A stretch of 64,000 nt of DNA from Pseudoalteromonas sp. SMS1 (GTDB lineage Bacteria > Pseudomonadota > Gammaproteobacteria > Enterobacterales > Alteromonadaceae), in NCBI RefSeq assembly GCF_021530565.1, contig NZ_JAKGBI010000006.1:62001-126000 (forward strand), given 5' to 3'. The translations under genes and the position numbers were made by a program. Shown one piece after another: positions 9,178 through 18,493 of the stretch. How positions within the stretch are numbered: the first letter of the stretch is position 1; every line of letters starts with the position of its first letter. The notes under the pieces were generated by a model that worked only from the letters and a program-made list of their open reading frames with translations, ran no database searches and was not told the origin of the DNA.

Positions 9178-9876
9178 TTACCATGGAATTTTGCTGCCAT
9201 CGTAGCTGATAAAGCTGCCACTTTCTTTGGCCGTTAAATTGTCTAAAACATGTTTGAGTCCCATTGCAGAGGCCTCTGGCGTTATCAGCGCATTTGGTCC
9301 ACCCATATCTGTTTTTACCCAACCTGGGTGCAGGGCAACCGTTTTTATGCCTTCAGATAAAAGGTCATTAGACAAGCTCTTTATCACTGAGTTGAGTGCG
9401 GCTTTGGAACTTCGATATATATATCCGCCACCTTTGGTATTTTCTGTATGGCTACCGACCCGGGATGACAATGCCGCAAAAACCTTTTTATTACCTTGCT
9501 GTAAGTTTGCATAAAAAACCTCAGCTAATTTGGCTGGTGCAATTGCATTGACTTCCATCACTTGTTTCCATGCTTCAACATCACAATGGCCAAAACCATA
9601 CCCCTTAGGTCCATACAAGCCGGCATTATTAATCACCACATCAATCGGTACGCCTACCAAAGACTTTGCTAGCGCAGTCACTTGCTGATAATTCACCACA
9701 TCCAGTTCATAGATTGAAAGACTTGCTTGATGCGCTTGATCAATTAGTTCGCGCAATGTATTAGCACTTGACTCGTTTCTGACCGTGGCCAACACCTGCC
9801 ACCCTTTTGCTAAATACAGTTTCACTAACGCAAGACCAATCCCTCTGTTTGCTCCCGTAATCAACACACTCGCCAT
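9178..9876 (-). CDS. Short-chain dehydrogenase/reductase
   Basis: A classical-type SDR of 232 residues from the ATG at 9876, where MASVLITGANRGIG gives the nucleotide-binding TGxxxGIG motif right at the N-terminus. I prefer this start over an upstream one that would add 22 non-homologous residues. Further motifs are NNAG (VVINNAGLYG) and the catalytic YxxxK (YIYRSSKAALN), with Ser in ALSSRVGS. LHPGWVKTDMGG is the usual post-catalytic loop. Such C-factor/carbonyl-reductase-like SDRs use NAD(P)H; the substrate is unknown. The C-terminus is short. Confidence 0.85.
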   Translation of the reverse strand: MASVLITGANRGIGLALVKLYLAKGWQVLATVRNESSANTLRELIDQAHQASLSIYELDVVNYQQVTALAKSLVGVPIDVVINNAGLYGPKGYGFGHCDVEAWKQVMEVNAIAPAKLAEVFYANLQQGNKKVFAALSSRVGSHTENTKGGGYIYRSSKAALNSVIKSLSNDLLSEGIKTVALHPGWVKTDMGGPNALITPEASAMGLKHVLDNLTAKESGSFISYDGSKIPW

Positions 9877-9986
9877 AATACACTCAAATTTATAATCGTA
9901 TTTATGGAGACCTATTGTGATCAAGGGGGAGTGCAGATTCAAGCTTGTTTATTAGAAAGTATGCTGTGCCTTACCCAGCGTATTGT

Positions 9987-10370
9987 CTAGCCGAGTGCAT
10001 CTAGCCAATTTTTAGCAACATTGCGGTGAGCAAAGTAACGAGTTTGCCCGCCCAATATCCACCCTCCCACTATCGAAGAGATATGCTGTAACCGGCTGTT
10101 GCCAATAACCGCAGTTTTAGTGAATTGTTCACTGTACTGAAAGGCAATGCGTATATCGTGAAGCGCTTCTCCCAGCTCCCATCCAGTCAACTCAGTAATA
10201 TCGATTAGGGCAACGACCGAAGCGTGTGAGTGCCTCGCGAGCGCTTGATCTACCACAGGCAAAATCACTAAATAATCTTTATGGGTTAACCTGCCGACAG
10301 CCTTGAAACTGATCAACAGCCCAGTCTCTCTGACCTCAGTTGCAACCGAAATACCGTGGAATTCACTCAT
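9987..10370 (-). CDS. SpoIIAA-like/STAS-fold protein
   Basis: A protein of about 127 residues of the SpoIIAA-like (SEC14/STAS-related) family. The pattern matches in the N-terminal strand LLISFKAVGRLTHKDY, the central VVALIDITELTGWE and a final helix (HRNVAKNWLDALG). I took the second possible start (MSEFHG), since the alternative TTG has no spacing to the ribosome-binding site. Family members are cytoplasmic with unknown ligands; a role in lipid or nucleotide binding has been proposed from the fold. It lies 110 bp upstream of the SDR gene on the same strand. Confidence 0.65.
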   Translation of the reverse strand: MSEFHGISVATEVRETGLLISFKAVGRLTHKDYLVILPVVDQALARHSHASVVALIDITELTGWELGEALHDIRIAFQYSEQFTKTAVIGNSRLQHISSIVGGWILGGQTRYFAHRNVAKNWLDALG

Positions 10371-10533
10371 TGCAATAACCAATCACCTAAGTAAATTTTA
10401 AGTAAACAAAATACGCATTTTAACAATAGCGCAAAATGGTAATTCGCGCACAATTATTCATATAGTCTATGCTTTAACATAAGTATTGCTCAGTGGTATT
10501 GTCCCCCTTATGCCCAATAATTAGGAAAAACCT

Positions 10534-11304
10534 TTGAAAATACTAATAATACTAACATTGACTCTGTACTCATCTCTGTGCTTCGCTAACACAGAAAAAA
10601 CGTGGTTCAATCAAGCTGTGTATACCAAATATGAGGATGCAGACGAACATAGCTGGCAAATCAGCAGCCATTACTATTTTGCACCACAAGCCTATTTCGG
10701 CGTATGGGACGACTTTGGCTACTTGGATACTGACAGCAACGTCCTGCTCACATACACCAATGATAGCGACGTTTACACAGGCGCAGAGGGAGAAGTGTTT
10801 ATTGGTAATTGGTTTATTCCGCTCGCAATCGTTGACTTAGGGAATGCAGATGAAGACTACAGTGCAGGGGTTGGGTACCTTTTTTTTGATAGCATCAAAG
10901 CAACAGTACAACAGCAGCGTTTGAAAAATGCCGAGGACATCACTTGGTTTCAAGGTCAGCTCAATATTGATTTAAACCCAAACGCTTATATCGGGTTAAC
11001 GGCTAATACAGACGATTCACTCGATGATTGGCGCTTTGAAGTTCGTTACTTTAGGGGCTTTGGTGAGCAAAGATACTTTACTTTGGACCTGTCGCATCAT
11101 AATAACAGTACCAAAAACCAAAATGACTTTGTAGCGAATTACTACTTTAACCAACATTTTGCATTGGGTCTTGGCAGTCAAGCTTCCCACTTACTCATCG
11201 AAGGTAAGTACTTTGTGAATCATAGCTTTTTCGTCAAAGCACGATACCAAGAGCAGAGCGATGACGAGCAATCTCTGGAGATGTCTATGCAAGCGCAATT
11301 CTAG
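10534..11304 (+). CDS. Putative outer-membrane beta-barrel (porin-like) protein
   Basis: A 256-residue exported protein starting from TTG, with AGGAAAAA 4 bases upstream. A signal peptide (ends LCFA) is followed by alternating amphipathic strands rich in Tyr, Phe and Asp. It ends in the outer-membrane C-terminal signature SMQAQF, with a terminal Phe. The pattern fits a 12- to 14-strand barrel of the putative-porin type found in marine gammaproteobacteria. Acidic loops (DDSLDDWRFE, NEDEDY-like stretches) are probably extracellular. The transported substrate is not predictable. Confidence 0.65.
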   Translation: MKILIILTLTLYSSLCFANTEKTWFNQAVYTKYEDADEHSWQISSHYYFAPQAYFGVWDDFGYLDTDSNVLLTYTNDSDVYTGAEGEVFIGNWFIPLAIVDLGNADEDYSAGVGYLFFDSIKATVQQQRLKNAEDITWFQGQLNIDLNPNAYIGLTANTDDSLDDWRFEVRYFRGFGEQRYFTLDLSHHNNSTKNQNDFVANYYFNQHFALGLGSQASHLLIEGKYFVNHSFFVKARYQEQSDDEQSLEMSMQAQF

Positions 11305-12638
11305 CATTGCTCAGGTAAGGATCTCTGGACAGCTGGAGCTTGGTTACTCAGCTGACTGCGGCAATTCTCATTTAACAGGTCAACTTGTTCTTTTTCTAAT
11401 CGCCCTACTTGCGCCAATAACCACGCTTCAAAATCTGAGAAACGTTCTACTTCATACATTTTACCCATCACTTCAAATGGATTCAGTGATAACGCTTCAT
11501 AGATAGCCAGCTCAGCTTGCCACTCATCATTGGGCGCCGTTAATTTTTCTCCTCGCTTGATTATATAGGCCCTTTGAAATGCGCGTTTAATCTGAATGAT
11601 ACCGAGCTCACCGACGTCTTCAGACTCTGGCAAAGTAAACTCGCTTTGGCGCCAATCAGGTTTAGGAAAAACGACCTCAAAGTCGGGGCTCTGTGGCTGT
11701 ATATAGCTAAATGTAATTGGCTTGCTGGGCATCAAAACCGCATCATACGGACTGAACACAAATGCAATATTTAAACTACAATCTCCCTCTTGCAAAGACA
11801 AATGACGGTAAACGCGAATGTCAGTGGTCAGTTTAACAACATGCTCAGCCCAATCACCATCCGGAATGATCAATTGAGACGTAAGACAGCTTTCATCTCC
11901 TTTGTTCAATGCCAACGCGCACGCTTGATCTAAACAAAAGAATTCACCAATGAGTAAATCTTCGTACTCCTCATCAACCCGTTTGGTAAGCCATGTTTTT
12001 AAACTAACCTCTTCAGGGATGAGTACCCCAGTCGACTTTAGAAACTGAACGAGGTGTTTGAAAATATAAACCTGCGGCTCTCTTTTTAACAACGCCGTCA
12101 TGGTTTCAGAAATAATAATATCAAAACGTGTTTGTGGGCACGCCGGACACCACTGTGTGGCATCTGCTAATACCACGTTGATGTTGTAATCTTCCAGGCC
12201 AAAATGTGCAATAAGCGCCTCTACCGCAGCGATATTTTCTTCATGGATATCTAATAACGTAATTTCAAGGGGTAATTTTTCTCGGCTCGTCAAAAAGGGC
12301 AAGAGCAAAGTAGCGTAAGGGCCAGTCCCTGCGTATAGAATCTTAATTGGCCCCTCTCGCAATTTGAGGTTGTCTTCAATGGCCAGAGCAACGCCCTGCG
12401 CAAATATTTGTGTACGCAGCGTTTCTTCGAAACACTTGGCGGCCTGTACGGGTGAAATCGCTACTCCACACGCAGTGTGTGCTGTGTGCGACTCATTCAT
12501 ATCAGTGCTCGTAAAAACCTGTGTAACCTTGCCAAGATACGCAACCATGTTTTTTATATCAGACGTTACAACTGCGCCTTTTTCAGCACTAAATAATCGG
12601 TTAACGGTTTCTATAAATTGAACTTTAGACTCGCACAT
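11301..12638 (-). CDS. PRMT-like class I SAM methyltransferase
   Basis: A 445-residue methyltransferase. Motif I is ILYAGTGPYATLLLPFL (about residues 118-134), and the post-I acidic strand is EITLLDIHEEN. The segment FDIIISETMTALLKREPQ resembles the double-Glu loop of protein arginine methyltransferases, in which two glutamates hold the guanidinium group. The C-terminal half is beta-rich, as in the PRMT barrel. The gene starts 19 bases after the LysE-type gene on the same strand, so the two form an operon. The target may be a protein or a small guanidino compound. A few bases overlap the convergent porin-like gene. The PRMT relationship is my reading of motifs, not a search result. Confidence 0.65.
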   Translation of the reverse strand: MCESKVQFIETVNRLFSAEKGAVVTSDIKNMVAYLGKVTQVFTSTDMNESHTAHTACGVAISPVQAAKCFEETLRTQIFAQGVALAIEDNLKLREGPIKILYAGTGPYATLLLPFLTSREKLPLEITLLDIHEENIAAVEALIAHFGLEDYNINVVLADATQWCPACPQTRFDIIISETMTALLKREPQVYIFKHLVQFLKSTGVLIPEEVSLKTWLTKRVDEEYEDLLIGEFFCLDQACALALNKGDESCLTSQLIIPDGDWAEHVVKLTTDIRVYRHLSLQEGDCSLNIAFVFSPYDAVLMPSKPITFSYIQPQSPDFEVVFPKPDWRQSEFTLPESEDVGELGIIQIKRAFQRAYIIKRGEKLTAPNDEWQAELAIYEALSLNPFEVMGKMYEVERFSDFEAWLLAQVGRLEKEQVDLLNENCRSQLSNQAPAVQRSLPEQC

Positions 12639-12657
12639 AATATCCCTGTTGTCTTTT

Positions 12658-13263
12658 TTATATCAGCTCTGAGGATAGAGTCACAAATACCAAAAGTAAA
12701 ACCAGTAAACTCGCAAAAAATACTCTTAAATGCCTAAGTTGCTTATTCGTTCTTACAAATCGATGCAATAGCCCACCTAAATACAACCACAAAGAATCGA
12801 CAACTATCGCAACCATAAACAAAGTCACCGCCGCAACTAAACTGGCTTGAAAAGGAGAATCTAACGGAATATTCGTATTAGCAAAAATTGCAATACAGGC
12901 CGCATAGGCTTTGGGGTTTAATAAATTTAAGATAAACCCATCTCCAAACCCTAGTGGTTGGCTGTTGAGCTCTGCAAGCCCACCATGATTCGTCGCTATT
13001 TTATAAGCAACATAAAACAAATACACCAGCGCGCCTATTTGCAATGCCTTAGTCAACTGAGGAAAGCTTAGCAGCAGCGCCCCGACTCCCGTGGCCGAAG
13101 CAATAATCGCAACCAATAAACCGCATAAGATGCCTAACAAAAATGACAAACCGGCACGCACCCCACTACTCGCTCCCACTGCGGCAAGCGCTAATGGCGC
13201 AGGCCCTGGTGAGCCCAAAAGCAAAAAGGTCGTAAACACCAAAGACAACAATGCTTCTAGCAA
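12658..13263 (-). CDS. LysE/RhtB-family amino-acid exporter
   Basis: A 201-residue inner-membrane protein with about six transmembrane helices. The family signature GSPGPAPLALAA occurs near residue 17, with the second conserved FILNLLNPKAYAAC near residue 110. LysE/RhtB proteins export amino acids such as lysine, arginine, homoserine or threonine by proton exchange. It is the first gene of a two-gene operon with the PRMT-like methyltransferase. Substrate specificity cannot be read from the sequence. Confidence 0.85.
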   Translation of the reverse strand: MLEALLSLVFTTFLLLGSPGPAPLALAAVGASSGVRAGLSFLLGILCGLLVAIIASATGVGALLLSFPQLTKALQIGALVYLFYVAYKIATNHGGLAELNSQPLGFGDGFILNLLNPKAYAACIAIFANTNIPLDSPFQASLVAAVTLFMVAIVVDSLWLYLGGLLHRFVRTNKQLRHLRVFFASLLVLLLVFVTLSSELI

Positions 13264-13366
13264 CCTACTTCTCCTACAAATCCTTGCGTATTAAAAGTTG
13301 ATGTGTGGTAATTAACTCTAGCTAATATGGACGGGGAGCAAGTGCGCCCCCTCAACATCTGTTTGG

Positions 13367-14545
13367 TTAGACTGTTGGGTCAGGAATACGCACGTTTCCT
13401 TCCATTAGCACTCGTGCACTACGGCTCATCACTGCTTTTTTGGCAAGCCAGCGTCCATCATGTTGCAGAGCTTCAGCCCCAACTTTTAGCGTACCTGAAG
13501 GGTGGCCAAATACCACCTGCGTTCGCTCTCCCCCTCCCGCAGCTTGGTTGACTAATGTACCGTCAATTGCACCCGCGGTCGCTATCGCAACCGCGGCCGT
13601 GCCCATCATTGCATGATGTAATTTACCCATTGAGAGCGCGCGAACACACAAATCAATATCTTGTTCATTTATCTCTTTGCCACTCGACGCAATGTATTTT
13701 TTGGCTTCGCTGACAAAGGCTATCTTAGGTGTATGTTGACGCACTTTTGCTTCATCGAGTGATGAGATTAGACCCATTTTTATAGCGCCATAAGCACGGA
13801 TCGTCTCTAGTCGCTGCAAAATCTGACTATCGCCGTTGATTGCATCTTGCAATTCGGTACCAGAAAAACCGAGGTCTTGTGCACGGAAAAATAGGGTTGG
13901 GATACCAGCATTGATCATGGTGACATCAAAGTTGCCAATATCAGGCACTTCTAACTTGTCTACCAAGTTACCACTCGGAAACATATCGGCATCGGCATCG
14001 GCTGGATCTAAAAACTCAACAACAACTTCTGCTGCCGGGAAAGTAACTCCGTCTAGCTCAAAATCGCCAGTTTCTTGCACTTCACCATTCATAATTGGAA
14101 TATGGGCAATAATTGTTTTGCCAATATTCGCCTGCCAAATGCGCACAATCGCCACCCCATTTTCTGGAATACGCTTTGCAGATACTAAGCCATTGCTGAT
14201 CGCAAAAGCGCCCACGGCTGCGGTCAAATTGCCACAGTTTCCACTCCAGTCGATAAATGGCTTATCAATGGCGACTTGACCAAACAAATAGTCAACATCA
14301 TGGTCAGCTTTAACACTGTTCGATAAAATTACGGTTTTGCTGGTGCTTGATGTTGCGCCACCCATGCCATCGGTTTGTTTTGCGTAAGGATCTGGACTCC
14401 CAATGACCCTTAGCAAAAGCTGATCTCTGAATTCACCCGGCACCTGCGCGGCTTCAGGTAAATCGGTTAGTTTAAAAAATACCCCTTTAGAGGTACCGCC
14501 ACGCATATACGTGGCGGGGATTTTAATTTGTGGTTTAAAACTCAT
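13367..14545 (-). CDS. prpF: 2-methylaconitate cis-trans isomerase PrpF
   Basis: A 392-residue PrpF-family isomerase. The N-terminus KIPATYMRGGTSKGVFFK is diagnostic, and GNCGNLTAAVGAFA and GAIDGTLVNQAAGG are further family segments. PrpF converts the 2-methylaconitate isomer made by AcnD into the form hydrated to 2-methylisocitrate. It is the last gene of gntR-prpB-prpC-acnD-prpF. A strong hairpin separates it from acnD, so its transcript level may be lower than that of the upstream genes. Length is normal for the family. Confidence 0.95.
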   Translation of the reverse strand: MSFKPQIKIPATYMRGGTSKGVFFKLTDLPEAAQVPGEFRDQLLLRVIGSPDPYAKQTDGMGGATSSTSKTVILSNSVKADHDVDYLFGQVAIDKPFIDWSGNCGNLTAAVGAFAISNGLVSAKRIPENGVAIVRIWQANIGKTIIAHIPIMNGEVQETGDFELDGVTFPAAEVVVEFLDPADADADMFPSGNLVDKLEVPDIGNFDVTMINAGIPTLFFRAQDLGFSGTELQDAINGDSQILQRLETIRAYGAIKMGLISSLDEAKVRQHTPKIAFVSEAKKYIASSGKEINEQDIDLCVRALSMGKLHHAMMGTAAVAIATAGAIDGTLVNQAAGGGERTQVVFGHPSGTLKVGAEALQHDGRWLAKKAVMSRSARVLMEGNVRIPDPTV

Positions 14546-14559
14546 CGTGTTTCCTAACT

Positions 14560-14586
14560 AAAAGCCCAAGCGGAGCTTGGGCTTTT
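14560..14586 (-). terminator. Intra-operon hairpin between acnD and prpF
   Basis: Perfect 12-bp arms AAAAGCCCAAGC and GCTTGGGCTTTT around GGA end in a T-run on either strand. It lies inside the 54-bp acnD-prpF spacer. It looks like a full intrinsic terminator placed within an operon, hence probably partial termination. Confidence 0.7.
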
Positions 14587-14599
14587 ATGTCTAATCGTG

Positions 14600-17188
14600 C
14601 TAAGCGTTAGCTTCTAAAAAGTCTTTGGCGAATCGTTGCAATACACCGCCAGCTTCATAAATGGATACTTCCTCTGCCGTGTCTAGTCTGCACGTCATAG
14701 GCACTTCAACGACGTCTCCATTCTGTCTGTTAATCACTAAGGTTAGGGTGGTACCCGGTGTACGTTCACCTTTTACATCATAGGTTTCAGTACCATCTAA
14801 GCCCAAGGTAAGTCGTGTCGTACCCGCTTTAAATTCAAGCGGTAGCACACCCATACCAATCAAATTAGTTCTATGAATACGTTCAAAACCTTCCGCAGCG
14901 ATGACTTCTACCCCTGCAAGGCGCACCCCTTTTGCAGCCCAGTCTCGCGAAGAACCCTGACCATAATCAGCACCAGCAACGATAATTAACGGTTGCTTGC
15001 GCACCATGTAGGTTTCAATGGCTTCCCACATGCGCGTAACCTGACCTTCGGGCTCGACTCGCGCTAAAGATCCCTGCTTAACGACACCGTTTTCTTTCAC
15101 CATCTCATTCAGCAATTTAGGGTTTGCAAACGTAGCGCGTTGTGCAGTTAAATGATCTCCTCGGTGTGTCGCGTATGAGTTGAAGTCCTCTTCCGGCAGT
15201 CCCATCTTAGCTAAATACTCACCCGCAGCACTACTGGCCAAAATTGCATTTGATGGAGACAGATGATCGGTTGTGATGTTGTCACCAAGAATTGCCAGTG
15301 GGCGCATGCCTGTCATCGTACGTTCACCCGCCAACGCGCCTTCCCAATATGGTGGGCGGCGAATATAGGTGCTCATCTCTCGCCACTCATAGAGTGGGTC
15401 ATTGTGCTCACCGTAATCCACACTTAAGTCAAACATGGGATCATACACTTCTCTAAACTGCTCAGGCTTCACACTTTGTGCGATCACTGCATCAATCTCT
15501 TCGTCACTTGGCCAAACGTCTTTTAAAGTTACAGGATTGCCAGCTTGGTCATGACCCAGCACATCTTTTTCAATGTCAAAGCGAACCGAGCCTGCAATGG
15601 CATAAGCAACCACTAATGGAGGTGAAGCTAAAAATGCCTGTTTGGCATAAGGATGGATACGGCCGTCAAAGTTACGGTTACCTGACAACACTGCCGTTGA
15701 GTAGAGATCTCTATCAATCACTTCTTGTTGGATTTTCGGATCTAGCGCACCACTCATCCCGTTACAGGTGGTACATGCGAAAGCCACAATGCCAAAACCA
15801 AGTGCCTCTAATTCAGGTAATAACTGAGCCTCGGTCATATAAGAGCGTACGGCTTTGGAACCCGGTGCAAATGACGTTTTCACCCAAGGTTTGCGCTTCA
15901 GACCTAGCTTATTCGCATTGCGGGCGAGTAAACCTGCCGCAACGACATTACGTGGATTACTGGTGTTTGTGCAACTGGTAATGGCTGCAATGATCACCGC
16001 ACCATCTGGCATTTTGTCTTCCGTTTTTTCGTAGTCAGCAACAATGCCTTGCTTAGCTAAGTCCTGTGTTGCCACTCTACGATGCGGATTTGACGGACCC
16101 GCAAGATTTCTGCCAACGCTCGACAAATCAAACTTTAATACTCGCTCGTACTTGGCTTGCGTCATAGAATCAGCCCATAGGCCGGTTAATTTCGCATACT
16201 GTTCAACAAGTTGAACTTGCTCTTCTTCGCGACCAGTGAGCTTTAAGTAATCAATGGTCTTTTGGTCGATGTAAAACATCGCAGCCGTTGCACCATATTC
16301 TGGAGTCATATTAGAGATTGTCGCACGGTCGCCTAATGTTAAGTCATCAGCCCCTTCACCAAAAAACTCTAAGTAGCTCGAAACCACTTTTTCGTTACGT
16401 AAAAACTCAGTGATTGCCAATACAATATCGGTTGCTGTGATCCCTGGCTGGCGTTTGCCCACGAGCTCTACACCCACGATATCGGGCAGGCGCATGTATG
16501 ACGCACGTCCCAACATCACACTTTCAGCTTCTAAACCACCCACCCCGATGGCGATGACACCTAACGCATCTACATGCGGTGTATGACTGTCAGTACCAAC
16601 CAGTGTATCCGGGAATGCCACACCATCACGGGCCTGAATCACTGGCGACATTTTTTCTAAATTGATTTGGTGTAATATGCCGTTGCCCGGAGGGATAACA
16701 TCAACATTTTTAAACGCCGTTTTAGTCCAGTTGATAAAATGAAAGCGGTCATCGTTACGACGATCTTCTATCGCACGGTTTTTCTCAAAGGCATTTTCTT
16801 CAAACCCAGCATGTTCAACTGCCAAACTGTGGTCAACAATCAACTGAGTGGGTACAACAGGGTTCACTTTTGCAGGGTCGCCACCTTTCTCTGCAATTGC
16901 GTCACGCAGACCAGCCAGGTCTACCAATGCAGTTTGGCCGAGAATATCATGACACACCACGCGCGCAGGAAACCAAGGGAAGTCTAAATCGCGGCGGCGC
17001 TCAATAATTTGGGTTAAATAGTCATTTAGTTTTTCAGGCTCTGCCTTGCGAACTAAGTTTTCAGCCAGTACTTTTGATGTGTAAGGTAACCCTTCATAAG
17101 CACCTGGTTTTATCGCTTCAATGGCTTCACGCGTATCGTAATAGCATAAAGTTGAATCTGGTAGTCGTTTACGGTATTGGGTGTTCAT
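14600..17188 (-). CDS. acnD: Fe/S-dependent 2-methylcitrate dehydratase AcnD
   Basis: An 862-residue aconitase-superfamily enzyme that dehydrates 2-methylcitrate to a 2-methylaconitate in propionate breakdown. Cysteines expected for the [4Fe-4S] cluster occur in AAITSCTNTSNP (about residue 400) and AFACTTCNGMSG (about residue 470). The C-terminal swivel domain carries YGQGSSRDWAAKG with the substrate-binding SSRD. The length fits AcnD (about 860) and is shorter than AcnA. The AcnD assignment also rests on the adjacent prpF, which always accompanies AcnD-type dehydratases rather than PrpD. Confidence 0.95.
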   Translation of the reverse strand: MNTQYRKRLPDSTLCYYDTREAIEAIKPGAYEGLPYTSKVLAENLVRKAEPEKLNDYLTQIIERRRDLDFPWFPARVVCHDILGQTALVDLAGLRDAIAEKGGDPAKVNPVVPTQLIVDHSLAVEHAGFEENAFEKNRAIEDRRNDDRFHFINWTKTAFKNVDVIPPGNGILHQINLEKMSPVIQARDGVAFPDTLVGTDSHTPHVDALGVIAIGVGGLEAESVMLGRASYMRLPDIVGVELVGKRQPGITATDIVLAITEFLRNEKVVSSYLEFFGEGADDLTLGDRATISNMTPEYGATAAMFYIDQKTIDYLKLTGREEEQVQLVEQYAKLTGLWADSMTQAKYERVLKFDLSSVGRNLAGPSNPHRRVATQDLAKQGIVADYEKTEDKMPDGAVIIAAITSCTNTSNPRNVVAAGLLARNANKLGLKRKPWVKTSFAPGSKAVRSYMTEAQLLPELEALGFGIVAFACTTCNGMSGALDPKIQQEVIDRDLYSTAVLSGNRNFDGRIHPYAKQAFLASPPLVVAYAIAGSVRFDIEKDVLGHDQAGNPVTLKDVWPSDEEIDAVIAQSVKPEQFREVYDPMFDLSVDYGEHNDPLYEWREMSTYIRRPPYWEGALAGERTMTGMRPLAILGDNITTDHLSPSNAILASSAAGEYLAKMGLPEEDFNSYATHRGDHLTAQRATFANPKLLNEMVKENGVVKQGSLARVEPEGQVTRMWEAIETYMVRKQPLIIVAGADYGQGSSRDWAAKGVRLAGVEVIAAEGFERIHRTNLIGMGVLPLEFKAGTTRLTLGLDGTETYDVKGERTPGTTLTLVINRQNGDVVEVPMTCRLDTAEEVSIYEAGGVLQRFAKDFLEANA

Positions 17189-17225
17189 AACTGCTTATTC
17201 CAACTGAGGAGTGACGGTGTATATG

Positions 17226-17253
17226 CGCTTGAAGTGGGCAACCACTTCAAGCG
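17226..17253. repeat. Long perfect hairpin in the prpC-acnD spacer
   Basis: Twelve-base perfect arms CGCTTGAAGTGG and CCACTTCAAGCG flank GCAA. On the transcribed strand no T-run follows, so this is more likely an mRNA stabiliser or processing site than a terminator. Confidence 0.55.
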
Positions 17254-17288
17254 TTTTGGCCCAATCTCAATGAGGGCCAAGGGCCTGC

Positions 17289-18410
17289 TTATCTTTCTGA
17301 AATAGCAGGCACGGCACGTAGCTCTTCGCCGGTATACTCAGCAGAAGGACGAATGATGCGGTTGTCTGCGCGCTGTTCCATTACATGTGCTGCCCAGCCC
17401 GTCAATCGAGACATGACAAAAATAGGCGTGAATAGCTTAGTTGGAATGCCCATAAAGTTATAAGCAGAAGCGTGGAAGAAGTCCGCATTACAGAATAACT
17501 TTTTCTCACGCCACATAACTTCTTCACAACGCACCGACACTGGGTAAAGCACAGTATCACCCACATCTGCAGCAAGCTTTTCTGACCATAGTTTAATAAT
17601 TTCGTTACGCGGATCTGACTCCGAATAAATGGCATGACCAAAGCCCATGATTTTTTCTTTGCGCTCCAGCATGCCCATCATTTCTTGCTCTGCATGCGCT
17701 GGCGACTCAAAGCCTTCAATCATTTCCATTGCGGCTTCATTGGCACCACCGTGAAGCGGTCCACGAAGTGAGCCGATCGCACCAGTGACACACGAATGCA
17801 TATCTGACAGCGTGGAAGCACATACACGAGCGGTAAAAGTAGATGCATTGAACTCATGCTCTGCATATAAGATCAGTGATACGTGCATGACGCGCTCGTG
17901 CAACTCTGATGGTTTTTCGCCGCGTAGTAAATGTAAGAAGTGAGCACCAATTGAGTCGTCATCGGTTTCAACTTCAACGCGCACTCCATCATGACTAAAC
18001 CTGTACCAATAACAAATAATACTGGGGAAACAAGCCAACATGCGGTCTGTTACTTTACCTTGTTCGTCAAAGCTCGCTTCGCCTTCAAGATTACCAAGCA
18101 TGGAACAGCCCGTACGTAACACATCCATCGGATGCGCATCAGCAGGAATACGCTCAAGTACCTCTTTAAGCGCAAGAGGCAGGCCACGCATAGACTTCAG
18201 TAACGCTTTATACTCATCTAGCTCGGCTTGGTTTGGCAATTTGCCCTTTAGAATTAGATACGCCACTTCTTCGAATTGACAGTTGTGTGCTAAATCTTTT
18301 ACATCATATCCGCGATAGGTGAGTCCTGAGCCTGATTTACCCACGGTTGATAGTGCAGTTTTCCCTGCAACCTGACCACGTAAGCCAGCGCCACTTAGTA
18401 CTTTAGCCAT
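17289..18410 (-). CDS. prpC: 2-methylcitrate synthase PrpC
   Basis: A 373-residue citrate synthase-family enzyme that condenses propionyl-CoA with oxaloacetate to 2-methylcitrate. The N-terminus AGQ-like GLRGQVAGKTALSTVG is typical of PrpC. Catalytic residues are visible: His in GPLHGGANEAAMEM, His in MGFGHAIYSESDPR and Asp in NADFFHASAYNFMGIP. The C-terminal RPSAEYTG segment binds CoA. The length fits the short dimeric type. It lies between prpB and acnD. Confidence 0.95.
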   Translation of the reverse strand: MAKVLSGAGLRGQVAGKTALSTVGKSGSGLTYRGYDVKDLAHNCQFEEVAYLILKGKLPNQAELDEYKALLKSMRGLPLALKEVLERIPADAHPMDVLRTGCSMLGNLEGEASFDEQGKVTDRMLACFPSIICYWYRFSHDGVRVEVETDDDSIGAHFLHLLRGEKPSELHERVMHVSLILYAEHEFNASTFTARVCASTLSDMHSCVTGAIGSLRGPLHGGANEAAMEMIEGFESPAHAEQEMMGMLERKEKIMGFGHAIYSESDPRNEIIKLWSEKLAADVGDTVLYPVSVRCEEVMWREKKLFCNADFFHASAYNFMGIPTKLFTPIFVMSRLTGWAAHVMEQRADNRIIRPSAEYTGEELRAVPAISER

Positions 18411-18493
18411 GATATTCTCCTGAAAAATTTTACCTGCTGAATTTATAAATTTTAGTATGGGACATACCTACTCAAGCAGCCCCTAATTATGCT

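Noticed and set aside
13836..14279. 147-codon open frame opposite prpF
   Set aside because: Same reason: the Ser/Thr-rich product is a mirror of prpF coding sequence.
15478..15981. Long open frame opposite acnD
   Set aside because: It is antisense to a well-conserved enzyme gene and its translation has no recognisable domain; it follows from codon bias of acnD.
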